Assembly (NCBI RefSeq): GCF_022095615.2
Contig: NZ_CP155560.1
Span: 491,995 to 555,994 of the forward strand
Direction of reading: 5' to 3'
DNA: 64,000 nucleotides
Origin: Bacillus thuringiensis
GTDB lineage: Bacteria; Bacillota; Bacilli; Bacillales; Bacillaceae_G
Shown: positions 9,449-18,316 of the stretch, one piece after another
Layout: each line of letters opens with the position of its first letter
Position numbering within the stretch: position 1 is the first letter of the stretch
Made by a program: the position numbers and the translations under genes
Notes under the pieces: model-generated
What the model was told of the DNA's origin: nothing
The model's database searches: none
Seen by the model: the letters and a program-made list of their open reading frames with translations, nothing else

Positions 9449-9625
9449 ATGGATCTAGAAGGTATCAGTACAAATGGAAAAGATGAAGTAATAGAAGGTA
9501 AACGTCTTCCTACTATTAGATTTCCAAAATCAGCTGGATATATAAAAGATGAGATTGCAAATGGGGAAACTGATATTTGTACAATAGATCAGAATCGGCT
9601 TCAAAAAATAGAAGTTAAACTTTAG
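9449..9625 (+). pseudogene. Truncated NucA/NucB-type deoxyribonuclease relic
   Basis: A 58-residue frame contains the segment FPKSAGYIKDEIANG followed by DICTIDQNR. It resembles the start of the NucA/NucB nuclease domain (pattern HIKDAxxxGHxxICTIDRxGA). The C-terminal part with the catalytic PGYDRDEWP region is missing. The usual His of HIKD is Tyr and the GH is GE, so it cannot be active. The assignment rests on motif memory alone. Confidence 0.45.
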
Positions 9626-9953
9626 CATTATTATTCAATAGTGTCATAACTATTATTTCATTAGTTCTGCTATATAAAAGGGTGTTGAAAATTAGCTGCA
9701 TTTTTATGTTGATTACAATGGTATCATCCTTTTGTATTTATATACATAAATTCTTAGATTAGTTAAATTATCGCTTTAATTATAGTGAAACTATCAGTAT
9801 AAAAGGAAAGAAACTCTATCAAACAAAAAAATTGGAACGTTTGATTGAATGACAAGTATGCTATTTTAATGTTTAAGTTAATAACATAAATAGAACCTAT
9901 TAATATGTTACTACTTTGTTTTTGTATTGTTGAAAATAAGAAAGGTGAAATCA

Positions 9954-11711
9954 ATGAAAAAATATTGGCATAAGCTATCGTTGCTTCAGAAAAATGTATT
10001 ACTAACGGTATTAATAATTCTAACGCTTGTGGGAAGTATGGGCTTGTTAAGCTTTAACATGTTTCAAAATAGTATGATGTCTATATTTGAAAGGCAGTCT
10101 TTTGAAACAGGAGATACAATAATAAATCAATTAGATCTAGAAATAGTAAGAGATGTAGCAAAAGACCCCTCAGCACAAAAAGTAAAGACAGAAAAATTGA
10201 CGGAACAATTAGATAAAGCTATAAAAGATATGAAAAGTGTCGGGCAAACATATGTTACAGGAGCCAAACTAAATGATAAAGCTGAATTACAATTAGTAGC
10301 TTTGGATACAGAATTAGCAAATACAGTTTCTGTAAAACTAGGTTCTGTAAAAACAGGTGACTATTATGAGCATCCTACTCATTGGAAGAAGACATACGAC
10401 AAAGTAATGAAAACGAAACAGGCACAAATGACAGAAGTGTATGAAGATGTACTAGGTACATGGGTAACAATTTTAGAGCCAATTACAGATGAAGATAATA
10501 ATATAATTGCAATTGTTGCGGCGGATTTAGACGCTTCTATTATTCCTCTTACAAAGAAAGAATTTATAGTGCATGGTTTACTATTTATAATCATTTCATT
10601 AACAATCGCAATTACAATTCAAATATTCATCTCACGAAAATCTCTATCGCCTTTAAAGGACTTACAAGAAGGGTTACGTAAAGTTGGTGATGGGGATTTA
10701 AGTATTAAATTGAATGAAGGGTCTGATGATATAGGGATAACTAATATCTATTTCAATAACACTATTAAAAAGTTTAATAGGATTATAGATAAAGTAAGGC
10801 AGACTGCCATACAAGTTTCAACATCCTCACAGGAATTGTCGGTAAGTACAAAAGAGAATAGCATAGCCTTTAAAGGAATTTCAAGTGCTATTACAGGATT
10901 AAATTTAGGAGCATATTCTCATGAATATGTAGTGCAAAAATGTTTAGGAATTGTTCAAGAAATGGAAATTAAGCTGAAAGAAATTACAGGAGCTGCAGAA
11001 CAAGTTAGGAATACTTCAGAAGAAATGGAACAGCATTCTTTAGAAGGAAAAGATTTGATTAAGCAAATTGTGAATCAAATGAAAAGAAGCCGAGATTCAA
11101 TTCAAGATGTATCTTCTAGTATTTATGCATTAGAAGCAAAATCTAAGGAAATTAATGAAATTCTTACTGTAATTACAACTATTTCAAATCAAGCAAATTT
11201 ATTAGCTTTAAATGCTTCTACTGAAGACTCATGTGCTGGAAAGATGGGGAAAGGAATTTCAGTTGTTGCGGATGAGGTACGTATATTATCGGAAAGAACC
11301 GAGGCATCTGCAAGGGATATAGCTAAATTAATTGGTGAAACCCAAGCTGAAACAGAAGAGACTGTAAGATCCATACAGAATGGTTCAAAGGAAATAGAAT
11401 CAGGAATAACACTTGTTCAAAGTAGTGGTGCTTTCTTTGAAAAGATTTCAGAAGCTGCACAATCTGTTACAAATCAAATTAAAGAGACTTCGAATAATTC
11501 AAGTGACATTTTAAAAGGTAATCAAGCTACTGTTCAGATTGTAAATGAATTATCATACATTGCAAATACATATGTGAATAGCGGTAGTAATGTAGAGATA
11601 AGTATGAAAGAGCAAGAATTATATGTACAAGATATTGCAGAGTTGGCAAATTCTTTGAATTGGCTCTCCCAAGAGTTACAGGAGTTAATAGGGGAATTCA
11701 AGAGTAAGTAG
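9954..11711 (+). CDS. Methyl-accepting chemotaxis protein with atypical signalling tip
   Basis: Membrane chemoreceptor of 585 residues: TM1 at ~9-30, an extracellular Cache-like sensor (~35-195), TM2 near 205-225, a HAMP domain, then a long coiled-coil signalling domain. The hairpin tip normally reads NLLALNAAIEAARAGExGxGFAVVA; here it is NLLALNASTEDSCAGKMGKGISVVA. Several residues that contact CheA/CheW in known receptors are therefore changed. The ATG at 9954 is preceded by AAAGGTGA; the upstream TTG would absorb this site. Either a receptor with altered coupling or one decaying by point mutation. Ligand unknown. Confidence 0.88.
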   Translation: MKKYWHKLSLLQKNVLLTVLIILTLVGSMGLLSFNMFQNSMMSIFERQSFETGDTIINQLDLEIVRDVAKDPSAQKVKTEKLTEQLDKAIKDMKSVGQTYVTGAKLNDKAELQLVALDTELANTVSVKLGSVKTGDYYEHPTHWKKTYDKVMKTKQAQMTEVYEDVLGTWVTILEPITDEDNNIIAIVAADLDASIIPLTKKEFIVHGLLFIIISLTIAITIQIFISRKSLSPLKDLQEGLRKVGDGDLSIKLNEGSDDIGITNIYFNNTIKKFNRIIDKVRQTAIQVSTSSQELSVSTKENSIAFKGISSAITGLNLGAYSHEYVVQKCLGIVQEMEIKLKEITGAAEQVRNTSEEMEQHSLEGKDLIKQIVNQMKRSRDSIQDVSSSIYALEAKSKEINEILTVITTISNQANLLALNASTEDSCAGKMGKGISVVADEVRILSERTEASARDIAKLIGETQAETEETVRSIQNGSKEIESGITLVQSSGAFFEKISEAAQSVTNQIKETSNNSSDILKGNQATVQIVNELSYIANTYVNSGSNVEISMKEQELYVQDIAELANSLNWLSQELQELIGEFKSK

Positions 11712-11813
11712 GATAGGACACGGTATGGGTATGATATATACCTTTATTTATTCCCACAAAAGGGAGGGAAGTTTAGGTAATATATGTAAAATAGCTAAAC
11801 GAATAATTTTTTT

Positions 11814-11842
11814 GCATATTTTGTTGGAAATAGAGCATGATA
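11814..11842 (+). promoter_or_regulatory. Sigma-G/F-like promoter of the SASP gene
   Basis: GCATA at 11814-11818 and CATGATA at 11836-11842 are separated by 17 bp. This matches the forespore pattern GHATR-N17/18-CATWHTA and suits the spore gene that follows. Confidence 0.55.
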
Positions 11843-11870
11843 TTACCAAATTCAACGGAGGTGTTTAAAA

Positions 11871-12086
11871 ATGCAAATTCGCGAAAATAATAATTCAAAC
11901 GAAATCTTAATAGCAGCTGCAGCAAGTGCAATTGAACAAATGAAATATGAAATTGCACAGGAGTTTGGTGTTACTCTTGGACCGGATTCAACAGCAAGAG
12001 CAAATGGTTCAGTAGGTGGAGAAATTACAAAACGTTTAGTTCGTATGGCGCAAGAGCAGTTATCAGGACAATATAAAATTCACTAA
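11871..12086 (+). CDS. Alpha/beta-type small acid-soluble spore protein
   Basis: DNA-binding protein that coats and protects spore DNA. The 71-residue sequence has the family signature: the germination-protease site region EIAQEFGV, then [21 protein letters not shown]. The ribosome site is CGGAGGTG. A forespore-type promoter lies upstream and a terminator follows. Confidence 0.95.
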   Translation: MQIRENNNSNEILIAAAASAIEQMKYEIAQEFGVTLGPDSTARANGSVGGEITKRLVRMAQEQLSGQYKIH

Positions 12087-12087
12087 A

Positions 12088-12124
12088 GTTAAAGGTATAT
12101 CCCATGAAAGGGATATACCTTTTT
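12088..12124 (+). terminator. Terminator of the SASP gene
   Basis: AAAGGTATATCCCATGAAAGGGATATACCTTTTTAA. Confidence 0.8.
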
Positions 12125-12161
12125 AATTTGCCTTTAAAGAGGATAGTGAAAATTTTTACTG

Positions 12162-12575
12162 CTAGTTAAATTTAGACACTGAAAATTTGGCTGTGAAATT
12201 CATCTTCTTCATGTAAGAAGAATTTACTCCTGCTTGAAATTGAACAGAAATATTACCGTCTTTTTGTGCTTTGAATACGCGACCGTATGGTGAATTAGCA
12301 TTATATGTGCCAATTACTTGATCATCTGCATCAAAGACTGTATAAGAAATTGGGAACCCGGAATTTTGTACAAAGACCGTAAGTTCTTCCCCTTTATTAA
12401 GATTAAATGATTCTTTTTGAGAAACCTCATAGGAACTCATAGAGTAATATTTTGTAACTTCTTGAATTTCTAAATTTGTAGTTGCTGCACTCGCTTTAGG
12501 TGCCTCTGCTCCTGGTAAGTTCATACCTGATAGTACTGCAATTCCTAATGCTCCTGCTAAAATAACTTTTTTCAT
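12162..12575 (-). CDS. Secreted protein of unknown function, probably Fur-regulated
   Basis: 137 residues with a signal peptide (MKKVILAGALGIAVLSG, AxA-type site near PKASAA). The mature ~105 residues look all-beta, with alternating hydrophobic/polar strands and no cysteines. I recognise no family. The ATG at 12575 has a strong AGGAGGAAC ribosome site; the longer frame upstream of it has none. A promoter overlapped by a Fur-like box lies 80-100 bp upstream, so expression under iron limitation is likely. Confidence 0.78.
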   Translation of the reverse strand: MKKVILAGALGIAVLSGMNLPGAEAPKASAATTNLEIQEVTKYYSMSSYEVSQKESFNLNKGEELTVFVQNSGFPISYTVFDADDQVIGTYNANSPYGRVFKAQKDGNISVQFQAGVNSSYMKKMNFTAKFSVSKFN

Positions 12576-12642
12576 AATGCTAGTTCCTCCTTTAATATAT
12601 TGTGAGATTTGAAAAGGAAGTGAAAATATCACTTCTTGAAAC

Positions 12643-12671
12643 CATTATAGTTACAATGAGAATGATTTTCA
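12643..12671 (-). promoter_or_regulatory. Promoter overlapped by a Fur-like box
   Basis: On the minus strand TTGAAA and TATAAT are exactly 17 bp apart. The -35 and spacer are covered by TGAGAATGATTTTCA (12657-12671), a 7-1-7 Fur box with two mismatches to TGATAATNATTATCA. Confidence 0.65.
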
Positions 12672-13008
12672 ATTGAAATTGATATGTAATTCTGCATACA
12701 TAAGATGTCAATATGAGGTGATCTATCCGAGGTTTAAAGTATTCTTATAGAAGGAGAGAACAACTTTTCAAAACTATGAATGGGATGGTAGCTGGTTTTT
12801 ACATACGTTGGTTCTATAAGTGAATATTTTGTTGTTTTTTTATTGTACATTCATTGTATGTAAATAAACACTCAATTGTTGATAAAGTTGTATAATTTGG
12901 AATTATTAAACAAAAAATAAGGGTTATATGTTATAATAAAGGTGCAATAAGGTTCAGCATCCTAATTTTATTGTGTATATTTAGCCTATGTATGTCGTTT
13001 GTATTAAA

Positions 13009-13048
13009 AATAAGAAGTCTCTCAAAAAGAGGCTTCTTATTTTTTGTA
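13009..13048. terminator. Hairpin terminator in 12672-13300
   Basis: AATAAGAAGTCTCTCAAAAAGAGGCTTCTTATTTTTTG. A 25-residue frame with a good ribosome site (GGAGGGGG) starts at 13066 but looks like a relic. Nothing else is seen in this gap. Confidence 0.7.
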
Positions 13049-13300
13049 TGGAGGGGGTATTAAAGATGAATGATTATTATCAAATTTTTTATTTACTATC
13101 AACAAATCTTTTACATACATGTTCAGAGGTATTCCGAAAGTAGAACAGAGAATATTAATGTATAAGAGAATTATTTAATTGTATATTAATATATAACAAT
13201 TATAGCATTTTATGTTAATATTAATATGCTAGGAAATGAATTATATAAGGCAAATGAAATTATTTGTAATAATAAATTATAGAAATAAGGGGATTACAGT

Positions 13301-14398
13301 ATGAAACTAACAAAAATGCTTATAATAGGAGCTACACTTGCTACGACGACATTAACATCGTTAGCGAATGTACAAGCAGATACAGTATTTAAAGATGTTC
13401 CTGCAAATCACTGGTCTTATGATGCAATTATGCATCTAAAAGATAAAAAAATGATAGCTGGCTATGGAAATGGAATGTTTGGATTAGGCGATAATATTAC
13501 GCGAGGACAAGCAGCTCGTCTGCTTTATGTGTATCTACAGCCATTACTTGTAGGTGATAGGTTTGAAGATCAATTTAAAGATGTAAAAGGTACTATGTTT
13601 GAAAAAGAAATTTATGCTGTTGTCAGTTCTGGTCTTATGAATGGATATGGGGATAATGAATTTGGACCAAATGATGTTTTAACTCGTGAACAATTAGCGG
13701 CAATTTTACAAAAAACATTTAATTTAAAGCAACAATCTATTACTACTTTTAATGATGTGGAAAAAAATTATTGGGCTACTGAGGCGATTAGTGCCCTACA
13801 AGAGAACAAAATTGCTGTGGGCACAGGTGATAATTTATTTGAGCCTAAAAAAGTAGTAACTCGTGAGCAGTATGCACAGTTTCTATATAATGCAATGCGT
13901 AAGTTAGAGAAGCCGGGACAACCTGAAGTAATGCCGTTGGGGATACCGAGATCCATGGTGACAGATGATTTCACTTTTGATAAATCGTTGGTTGATATTG
14001 TTCCTGTGTATAGTAAATCTATATCTAAAGAGGCGCAGGATCTCATTAATGAGATAAATTTGAAATATGATCTAGATATAAAGTATTGGGAGACAAGTGC
14101 TGTATTACATTTAGCTTCATCTAAAATGGCAAAAGAAAATAAAGATTGGTATGGACCATTGAGTATAGATGAAAAGGGCGGTAATAATTTTGCTATTAGC
14201 TTCGAAAATCATAAACCATCTATTGAATTGACGAAAAGATGGATTACTATGATATACCCAGATTTAAATTTAGACAAAGAGATTGATAAATTGGTCAAAA
14301 ATATAAATATGGAATATGTGTTTGAAAAAGGCGGACATAAAATAAAAATGGGACAAACAGCTAATTATAAGGGCTGGCGCATTTATATTGGTGAATAA
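13301..14398 (+). CDS. SLH-domain surface protein, paralogue of the protein at 33.5 kb
   Basis: Exported protein of 365 residues with a signal peptide (cleavage near VQADT) and three S-layer homology domains (about residues 28-200, motifs FKDVPxxHWSYDAI, ITRGQAARL, LTREQLAAIL, VTREQYAQFLY). These bind pyruvylated secondary cell-wall polysaccharide. The unique C-terminal ~150 residues (from GIPRSMVTDDF) share a plan with the second SLH protein at 33552 but lack its PETK linker. Function of the C-terminal module is unknown. Confidence 0.9.
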   Translation: MKLTKMLIIGATLATTTLTSLANVQADTVFKDVPANHWSYDAIMHLKDKKMIAGYGNGMFGLGDNITRGQAARLLYVYLQPLLVGDRFEDQFKDVKGTMFEKEIYAVVSSGLMNGYGDNEFGPNDVLTREQLAAILQKTFNLKQQSITTFNDVEKNYWATEAISALQENKIAVGTGDNLFEPKKVVTREQYAQFLYNAMRKLEKPGQPEVMPLGIPRSMVTDDFTFDKSLVDIVPVYSKSISKEAQDLINEINLKYDLDIKYWETSAVLHLASSKMAKENKDWYGPLSIDEKGGNNFAISFENHKPSIELTKRWITMIYPDLNLDKEIDKLVKNINMEYVFEKGGHKIKMGQTANYKGWRIYIGE

Positions 14399-15301
14399 TT
14401 AACCCTTTTCGAGGGTTTACACTGACAGGAGAAGTTATTATTTGTGATTGGAGACGTAAGTAATTGGTTAGAAACAAATATTGACCATGTAGCGTAGAAT
14501 TTTAATAAATTATGAAAAATTTACGTCTAGGAGCTAATTTGGGTAGGGCTAATAGAAATGATGAAGTTTATAAAAGAAAATAGAGAAGAGCATTTTCGTA
14601 AATTAATTGCTAGTAATGAGCGGGAAATTGCAAAAAAGAAGAGTTAATTAAAAAATTAACTCTTCTTTTTATTTAAAATTAAACTTAATTTCGATACCCG
14701 TTATACCACAGTTTATTAATTAGATTGTGTCTAAGATTAATTTTTACTATAAAAGAGAGTTAAATGGGAATAAATTAGCATTCGTAAGCCAAATTTCATA
14801 GAAAAATAGACCTTCTTATAAGAGGGATACATATTATTAGGGGTAACTAAAAAACGAAATAAAAAGGATATTTTAGGTTAAAAAAATTTAAAAGGCCTTG
14901 TCATTAGAGACAGGGCCTTTCAAAAAGGGACACAATTGACAACTGAAGGTGACTTCATATTACCATTTTTGGTATTTTAATTCCAGGTATCCATGTTGAG
15001 AAATAAAATGATTATTTTGTAGAGTGTGAGATGGGGGATACTGCTTATCAATTTTCCAGGACGGGAAGGAAAAAGCAAAATTTTTTATTTGCTTTAAACA
15101 AAGGATAGGAGAAGTACTTTTGCTTAGTAAAGCGTGTTAATCATAGATCAAAGTTATGTAAAAAACGGTTTTTAGGATAGTTGTCCTTTTTGTTTTAAGA
15201 AGAGAATATATTTTCTCAACAGGACAAATCGTAATCATATATAAGTACTATTTATAAGGATAATAAGAAAAATAGAAATTAATAATAAAGGAGAATGCGA
15301 A
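14399..15301. other. Intergenic region with small frame and terminators
   Basis: A 29-residue basic frame (14558-14647, starts MMKFIKENREEHFRKLIASN) lacks a convincing ribosome site. Terminator-like hairpins lie at 14633-14672 (AAGAAGAGTTAAT ... ATTAACTCTTCTT) and 14888-14921 (AAGGCCTTGTCATTAGAGACAGGGCCTTT). No other gene is visible. Confidence 0.5.
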
Positions 15302-15595
15302 ATGAAAACAGTAGTAACTGATAGAGATTTAGCTGAAATCCGCGAAGAAGACGTAGATGTTCTAAAAGTAATGGCACATCCGGTTCGATTACAAATTGTA
15401 AATGAATTAATGCACCATAAAATGTGTAATGTTACGCAATTAACGGAAATATTAAGACTCCCACAATCTACTGTTTCACAGCATTTATCAAAATTAAGGG
15501 GAACTGTACTTCGTGCAGAAAGAAAGGGATTAGAGATGCATTATTATATAGATAATGCTAAAGCTCGTCAGATTGTAGGAATCTTAGGCTTTTAG
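15302..15595 (+). CDS. ArsR-family winged-helix regulator, PagR-like
   Basis: 97-residue ArsR/SmtB-type repressor. The recognition helix region is LPQSTVSQHLSKLRG. The run VMAHPVRLQIVNEL plus CNVTQLTEILRLPQ closely resembles PagR and its chromosomal relatives in the B. cereus group, which act without metal. A single Cys (in HKMCNVTQ) does not make an ArsR metal site. The ribosome site is AAAGGAG. It stands alone, so its targets are elsewhere. A short frame downstream (FLYGKDSSEVQAVQQAFKAAY, around 15612-15682) is a relic. Confidence 0.82.
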   Translation: MKTVVTDRDLAEIREEDVDVLKVMAHPVRLQIVNELMHHKMCNVTQLTEILRLPQSTVSQHLSKLRGTVLRAERKGLEMHYYIDNAKARQIVGILGF

Positions 15596-15798
15596 ATTAA
15601 TAGTATGTGAAAAGTTTCCTGTATGGTAAAGATTCATCAGAAGTACAAGCTGTCCAACAAGCTTTTAAAGCAGCTTATATTTAATTTCTATATAGTAAAG
15701 TGTCAGCTTTTATATACTGTTACGTATAAAAAAACGTTTTGTATTATAAGTAAGTACAGGCTATTCATATGAGAAAAATTTGTTAATTAGATAAATTT

Positions 15799-15853
15799 AA
15801 AAACCTTATAATCGAATTAATTAATATAATTCGGCTATAAGGTTTTATTTTAA
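15799..15853 (-). terminator. Terminator downstream of the membrane protein
   Basis: AAAACCTTATAATCGAATTA pairs with TAATTCGGCTATAAGGTTTT. Confidence 0.65.
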
Positions 15854-15865
15854 ATATAATAATAT

Positions 15866-16336
15866 TTACTGTGATTTTTTATCGAAGAATAAATTTAAAT
15901 CTGTTTTGTCTGTGTCATCTGCTAAAGCGTTGTGTATAATATCATTTAATAATTGCATTTTTTCTTTTTCAAAGAATGGGACACTAATATGATAAGGTGT
16001 TCCTGCTTTTTCAATTCTTAAAATTGTTTGAATGCCGCTACCTGTAATTCCAATACCTATTAGTAGAAAAATTAACCCACCAATAAAACTATCACTCAAT
16101 GTACCTAATCCAAATAAGAAGATCAGAATTCCTAAAATAATTGGTTTGAAAAAATACTTGGTAGATAACATAGCTCCAGAAATATTTTTTAGAGGAATGT
16201 TTTGTTGGTCTTTACCAGCAGGAATAAATCCTAATAATGTGTTTGATAAATTGGTTTTTACAAACCGATTATCAACGTCTACTCTACCTTTTATCCAAAA
16301 GAATAATAAGCTAGTTGAAAATTCAAGTCCTTTCAT
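15866..16336 (-). CDS. Membrane protein of unknown function
   Basis: 156 residues. The N-terminal part (~1-60) looks like a PH/GRAM-type beta domain (VDVDNRFVKTNLSNTLLGFIPAGKD). Two adjacent hydrophobic spans follow at ~62-80 and ~84-102, then a cytosolic tail ending in an acidic stretch. The start has TCAGGAGATG upstream (ATG complement at 16334-16336). The family is not recognised with certainty. Confidence 0.68.
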   Translation of the reverse strand: MKGLEFSTSLLFFWIKGRVDVDNRFVKTNLSNTLLGFIPAGKDQQNIPLKNISGAMLSTKYFFKPIILGILIFLFGLGTLSDSFIGGLIFLLIGIGITGSGIQTILRIEKAGTPYHISVPFFEKEKMQLLNDIIHNALADDTDKTDLNLFFDKKSQ

Positions 16337-16364
16337 CTTGTCATCTCCTGTTATAAATTGTTAA

Positions 16365-16991
16365 TAATAAAATTGCAATATTAGTATATTAGCATGAAAA
16401 GAAAAAGATGTATATAAGTTTTTATAGAAAGAAAGAAATTTTTTGAGGGAATTTATTATCTATATATAATACATCTGATGAAAACGATTTAAGTATAAAT
16501 AAGAAAGTGAAAGGTAAGGTAGCTGTTAAAAAGATGTAACTAAATAGGCGGCATACATAAATTAAATATATTACTAAAATAATAATCTTTCTTATGCTTT
16601 ACCGAAAGTAAAGCTTGAGTTTTAAAATTAAAAGAACAGTCAGTTCACATTATGTAGAAAAGAGAGTAAATGAATTCTATAATGAAAAATAGAAAATACG
16701 TTTTTACTGCTAATTTAGGTACAATGAAAATGGAAAGATCATTTTGCGACACAATAATAAAAAATGGTCGCTCCTCAGGGCTATACTTGATATTTGTGAA
16801 ATATCAAATATCCTCTTTTGAAGAGATGATGTAAGAATTGGAATTGTTTTGTTCCATATATTTTCGTAACGTTCTTAAGCGATTTTGTAGTTGTTAGTTT
16901 AATCACAAATTAAAAGGAATATTTGGTGTTTAAAAATGAATTAATATAAGATATTAAGTATTAATTAATCTGTATAAGGGAGTGAGTAAGT
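16365..16991. other. Intergenic region with one small hairpin
   Basis: A perfect 9-bp stem (TTGATATTTGTGAAATATCAA, 16787-16807) follows TGGTCGCTCCTCAGGGC. Nothing else codes here. Confidence 0.4.
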
Positions 16992-17375
16992 ATGAAGAGA
17001 AAAATATCAGTTGTTGGTGCGGTAATTGTTAATGAAAATAATGAAGTTTTATGTGCATTACGTTCTCCTAAAATGACATTACCGAACTATTGGGAATTTC
17101 CAGGTGGTAAGATAAACAAGGGAGAAGAGCCACAAGCTGCATTAATTCGTGAAATTAAAGAAGAGCTCGGATGTACAATTGTTGTAGATGAGAAGGTAGA
17201 GGAAGTCGAGTACGAGTATAAAGCTATTATTGTTCATCTTACTACATATAAAGCAAGGATCTTGGCAGGTAAGCCTAAAGCTCTTGAGCATGCAGAGCTA
17301 AAATGGATGAGTAATAAAGGTTTAAAGCATTTAAAGTGGGCACCAGCTGATATTCCTACCGTAGAAGCACTGTAG
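16992..17375 (+). CDS. Nudix hydrolase, MutT / 8-oxo-dGTPase-like
   Basis: 127 residues. The complete Nudix box GGKINKGEEPQAALIREIKEELG (Gx5Ex7REUxEExGU) lies at about residues 36-58. The preceding WEFPGG and the small size fit the MutT/YvcI-type (d)NTP sanitising enzymes. The start has AGGGAGTG. It is monocistronic. Confidence 0.88.
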   Translation: MKRKISVVGAVIVNENNEVLCALRSPKMTLPNYWEFPGGKINKGEEPQAALIREIKEELGCTIVVDEKVEEVEYEYKAIIVHLTTYKARILAGKPKALEHAELKWMSNKGLKHLKWAPADIPTVEAL

Positions 17376-17518
17376 GAATATTTTAAGGAAATATCCTTGA
17401 GAAAAATAACTCTATTATGTAATATATAATTATATTATTCGTTTATTAGATTCCGTTTTATTCCCACACCTTATGTGTTGTGGTTGAGTTGTAGAAGCAA
17501 GTTTTGTTCTTGTTTCAA

Positions 17519-17606
17519 TTTTGAAAGGGCTTCTTTGAGCCGATTAGTGTATACAGCTTATTTTGCTATGCACAATTAATCGACTTAAAGGAGTCCTTTT
17601 TGGTTT
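17519..17606 (+). ncRNA. Long imperfect hairpin, possible structured RNA or bcr-type repeat
   Basis: AAAGGGCTTCTTTGAGCCGATTAGTGTAT pairs through many G-U pairs with AATTAATCGACTTAAAGGAGTCCTTTTT. The arms are ~30 nt with a loop of about 25 nt and a T-rich end. Two smaller stems precede it (CACACCTTATGTGTTGTGG near 17465; GAAGCAAGTTTTGTTCTTGTTTC near 17496). It lies 145 bp downstream of the Nudix gene. The wobble-preserving pairing suggests selection on RNA rather than on DNA symmetry. Confidence 0.45.
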
Positions 17607-17840
17607 GTTTAAGTGGGTATATAAAGTAGGTTTTAAGCTAAAAAGAAATATGGTTGTTTAAAAGGAATGTGTAGTGATGAATTAAAACATTTAGTATCTA
17701 ACGAAAAGAGCTATATGAAATCACATTAAGGATGATCTTAAGTAGAGACAAGAGACAAAAGTTATAAGTACATGGGGAGAGTGAGTTCTCTAAATTTATA
17801 GAGAACCTAATAATTCTTTTATAGAAGAGGAGAAGGCCAA

Positions 17841-18017
17841 GTGAGAACAACTGGAGAAAGATATGTAATTAATGGAGAGTATGTAATAGAACAAAAGGCT
17901 CTACATAATGAGATTATTGAATCATTTTTAAATAAACATCCACAGTAAGAAAAAGAACTGGAAGCCATATTACTTGGTGGTGTTTCTGCTGCTGGAAAAA
18001 ATTCAATTTTTGAGTAA
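17841..18017 (+). pseudogene. Zeta-toxin/AAA-like ATPase relic
   Basis: A frame opening at GTG 17841 is broken by TAA at 17946 and ends at 18017. It holds a Walker-A-like segment AILLGGVSAAGKN where functional proteins have GKS/T. The start resembles B. cereus group zeta-toxin-like proteins. It is clearly inactive. Confidence 0.5.
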
Positions 18018-18316
18018 AGGGATTTACAACGTTTTTTTAGTGGTTACAGGAGGGAATAGTTTAGGATTGAAATAGAACTTATATCACGTGATTTAATAAT
18101 AGGATATGTGCTGCCTTCGTAGATATTTCTGTGATATATATTTAATTTATGAATTGCAAAGGTAAATTTCATGAGAGGAAGTCTTATAAATTAAGAAATG
18201 TACGATAGATGAGTAATATACACTTAAACAGACTATTTACTAATCATAGAAGAGTTTTTTTAGTATTATATTAATTAGAATACAGCGTAGTAAATTAACG
18301 CCTTAGGAGAGAATAT

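Noticed and set aside
10379..10594. Antisense frame in the chemoreceptor gene
   Set aside because: Fully inside a strong coding gene on the other strand, without a ribosome site.
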